Assembly (NCBI GenBank): GCA_025399215.1 | Contig: MU621560.1 | Coordinates: 1 to 10,292 of the forward strand | Direction: 5' to 3' | DNA length: 10,292 bases | From: Globomyces pollinis-pini | Taxonomy: Eukaryota > Chytridiomycota > Chytridiomycetes > Rhizophydiales > Globomycetaceae | Position numbers and translations under genes: made by a program | Notes under the pieces: generated by a model | Seen by the model: the letters and a program-made list of their open reading frames with translations, nothing else | What the model was told of the DNA's origin: nothing | The model's database searches: none | Part shown: piece after piece, positions 9,040-10,292 of the stretch | How the letters are laid out: every line of letters starts with the position of its first letter | Position numbering within the stretch: the first letter of the stretch is position 1

Positions 9040-9923
9040 AGTAATAAATGGTGAAGATCAGAAATTGGCTTTGAGTGTGAGAATAACCGTGTCGCTTTTT
9101 CGCACAGACCCTTTGCTAAAAGGAACTGATCAGTCATATGAATGGTGAATATCCCTTATAGCCTTTTAAATCTAAACTTGATCTAAAGACAATCATTTTA
9201 ATGAAGCAATACTTTTCAACAATTCAATGACAATTTCTCTTTGGTAGAACCTCACTGTTTCTACTACCTGCACTTTCAACTGGATATGACACCCCTTTAC
9301 AAAAATGATAGTTGGATAACTTTATAGAATGATATTATAATACTACTGGAAAACTTGACCATTGTACGAATTGGGCAAGCAAACCCTTGTTTGATTCATA
9401 CTCATATCAACTGTTTACCTATCAACCAACAAACAGTCTTCTGTAATGAACATTATCAGACTGCTACATTAACTATTAAAGTAAGTAGGAAATTAGGTAA
9501 TAATCTCGCATAGAAGAAGATAGGCAATCCAAATTCAATTATTTTGAAGTTGAACCTGATGATGTTCATTCCAATTTGATTTGCCAAGAGAAGTACTATT
9601 TGAACACTGAACATCCCATTACACTGATGACGGGTTTGTCATAACCTGTAAGACAAGCAGGAAAGGATGTAAGGCCCTAAAATATTAGATGTAAAGCGAG
9701 AAGAAAAATCAAGTTGGATGTTCTAACGAACATGTTTACTACAGTACCAAAGTTAAATTCTGCAAGAGCTGGAAGGAAACCATTTGACTTATAACCTGAT
9801 TGTATCATAGGTAGTGATTATTATTCGTCTCAGATACGTCATATAGATGATGTGAAACTAATAACATACATTGGGATTAAGTATAGAACTTGAATTCGAA
9901 TATTAAATGATAGAACATATATA
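9040..9923. other. Gene-poor interval upstream of chitin synthase
   Basis: The first 150-200 bp after 9040 should be the chitin synthase leader and promoter. Between about 9200 and 9900 I see no coding frame above about 50 codons, no tRNA box A/B pair, no tandem repeat and no mobile-element ends. Isolated intron-like signals occur (AAAGTAAGTAGG at about 9479, CCTGATTGTATCATAG at about 9796-9811), but no exon between them has recognisable protein content. Confidence 0.55.
9153..9160 (-). promoter_or_regulatory. TATA-like sequence upstream of chitin synthase
   Basis: CTATAAGG on the minus strand, about 115 bp upstream of the start codon, could serve as a TATA element for a leader of roughly 80-90 nt. 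A perfect ACTGATCAGT palindrome lies nearer the gene at 9125-9134. Both are short and may be chance. Confidence 0.25.
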
Positions 9924-10160
9924 TTAACAATAACCACCAAATGATTTCTTTGGCTGACATCCGGCAGGTTGATGGGATAAGATCTTTTGAGTAACATGAC
10001 CAGCAATGATTCCACAATCAATTGGGACAGGGCAATGTTTTGGTTTAGGTTGTTCATGATGTTTTGGTTTACAGTGAGATTTCTTGTGGAAGATCATTTG
10101 AATTATATAGGTACTCATCTCATTACTACTTTTTATACACGATTGGAGGGATGAGATCAT
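9924..10160 (-). CDS. Small Cys/His/Lys/Pro-rich frame, possibly a short gene or 3' exon
   Basis: The open frame gives 78 aa from the ATG at 10160 (TAA six codons upstream) or 64 aa from the ATG at 10118. The last 50 residues are distinctive: KSHCKPKHHEQPKPKHC, then PVPIDCGIIAGHVTQKIL and GCQPKKSFGGYC at the C-terminus, with six Cys in the whole frame and no clear signal peptide or membrane segment. The coding stretch is visibly less AT-rich than the sequence after the stop, which turns to ATATAT-type DNA as a 3' UTR would. TATAAAA on the minus strand at 10131-10137 is too close to the second ATG for a normal leader. The true start may lie in another exon; a short intron in the 10080-10120 region is possible but unproven. 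I do not recognise the family. Confidence 0.35.
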   Translation of the reverse strand: MISSLQSCIKSSNEMSTYIIQMIFHKKSHCKPKHHEQPKPKHCPVPIDCGIIAGHVTQKILSHQPAGCQPKKSFGGYC

Positions 10161-10292
10161 GAGGCTTTGAAGGGTTTATGTTTGTTGAGTCTTTGGTGAT
10201 GAAACTATTGAGAAAGCAATTAGAGGAGAATTGAGTAATTGATATAGACTTGTTACTACTATAGATTGCTAATACTGTAGATGGATAGTATA

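Noticed and set aside
9556..9625. Possible box C/D snoRNA (TGATGA ... CTGA)
   Set aside because: The C-box and D-box-like strings are present, but the flanking bases do not form a terminal stem and the first base of box C does not fit well.
9839..10057. 72-residue hydrophobic minus-strand frame overlapping the small Cys/His-rich frame
   Set aside because: It runs on into AT-rich DNA that looks like 3' UTR, and its hydrophobicity follows from the base composition.

Overview
The window is nuclear DNA from an intron-containing eukaryote, most likely an early-diverging (perhaps zoosporic) fungus or a close relative. The reasons are a division-2 chitin synthase, a complete ESCRT-0 Vps27 homologue, AT-rich intergenic DNA, standard decoding of the genes, and spliceosomal introns that are mostly 26-33 bp long. 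The lineage cannot be named from the sequence alone.

Layout. Positions 1-907 (+) hold the 3' part of a protein kinase gene. It runs from the catalytic loop to the stop codon, is interrupted by a 31 bp intron, and carries an unrecognised C-terminal region. Positions 908-1417 are a gap with a possible 5'-UTR intron and a heat-shock-element-like palindrome. Positions 1418-3792 (+) are a complete four-exon VPS27/HRS gene encoding 730 aa: VHS, FYVE, two UIMs, a helical core, a long [12 protein letters not shown] tail and a C-terminal clathrin-box-like LIEL. Positions 3910-9039 (-) are a complete six-exon chitin synthase gene encoding 1662 aa, convergent with VPS27 and only 117 bp from its stop codon. 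Its catalytic and membrane parts are ordinary, but it ends in a Ser/Asn/Gln-rich tail of about 760 residues with internal repeats. Positions 9040-9923 show no convincing gene. Positions 9924-10160 (-) hold a small Cys/His/Lys/Pro-rich reading frame that may be a 3' exon or a short gene.

How the genes relate. Chitin synthases of this type are polytopic membrane enzymes whose amount at the cell surface depends on endosomal trafficking. Vps27 is the endosomal adaptor that captures ubiquitinated membrane cargo. A functional link is plausible in the cell, but their tail-to-tail arrangement does not by itself show co-regulation. The most distinctive signal in the window is the intron set: seven of nine introns are 26-33 bp, several with a branch-site-like motif almost touching the 3' splice site, and they sit beside two of ordinary length (73 and 80 bp).
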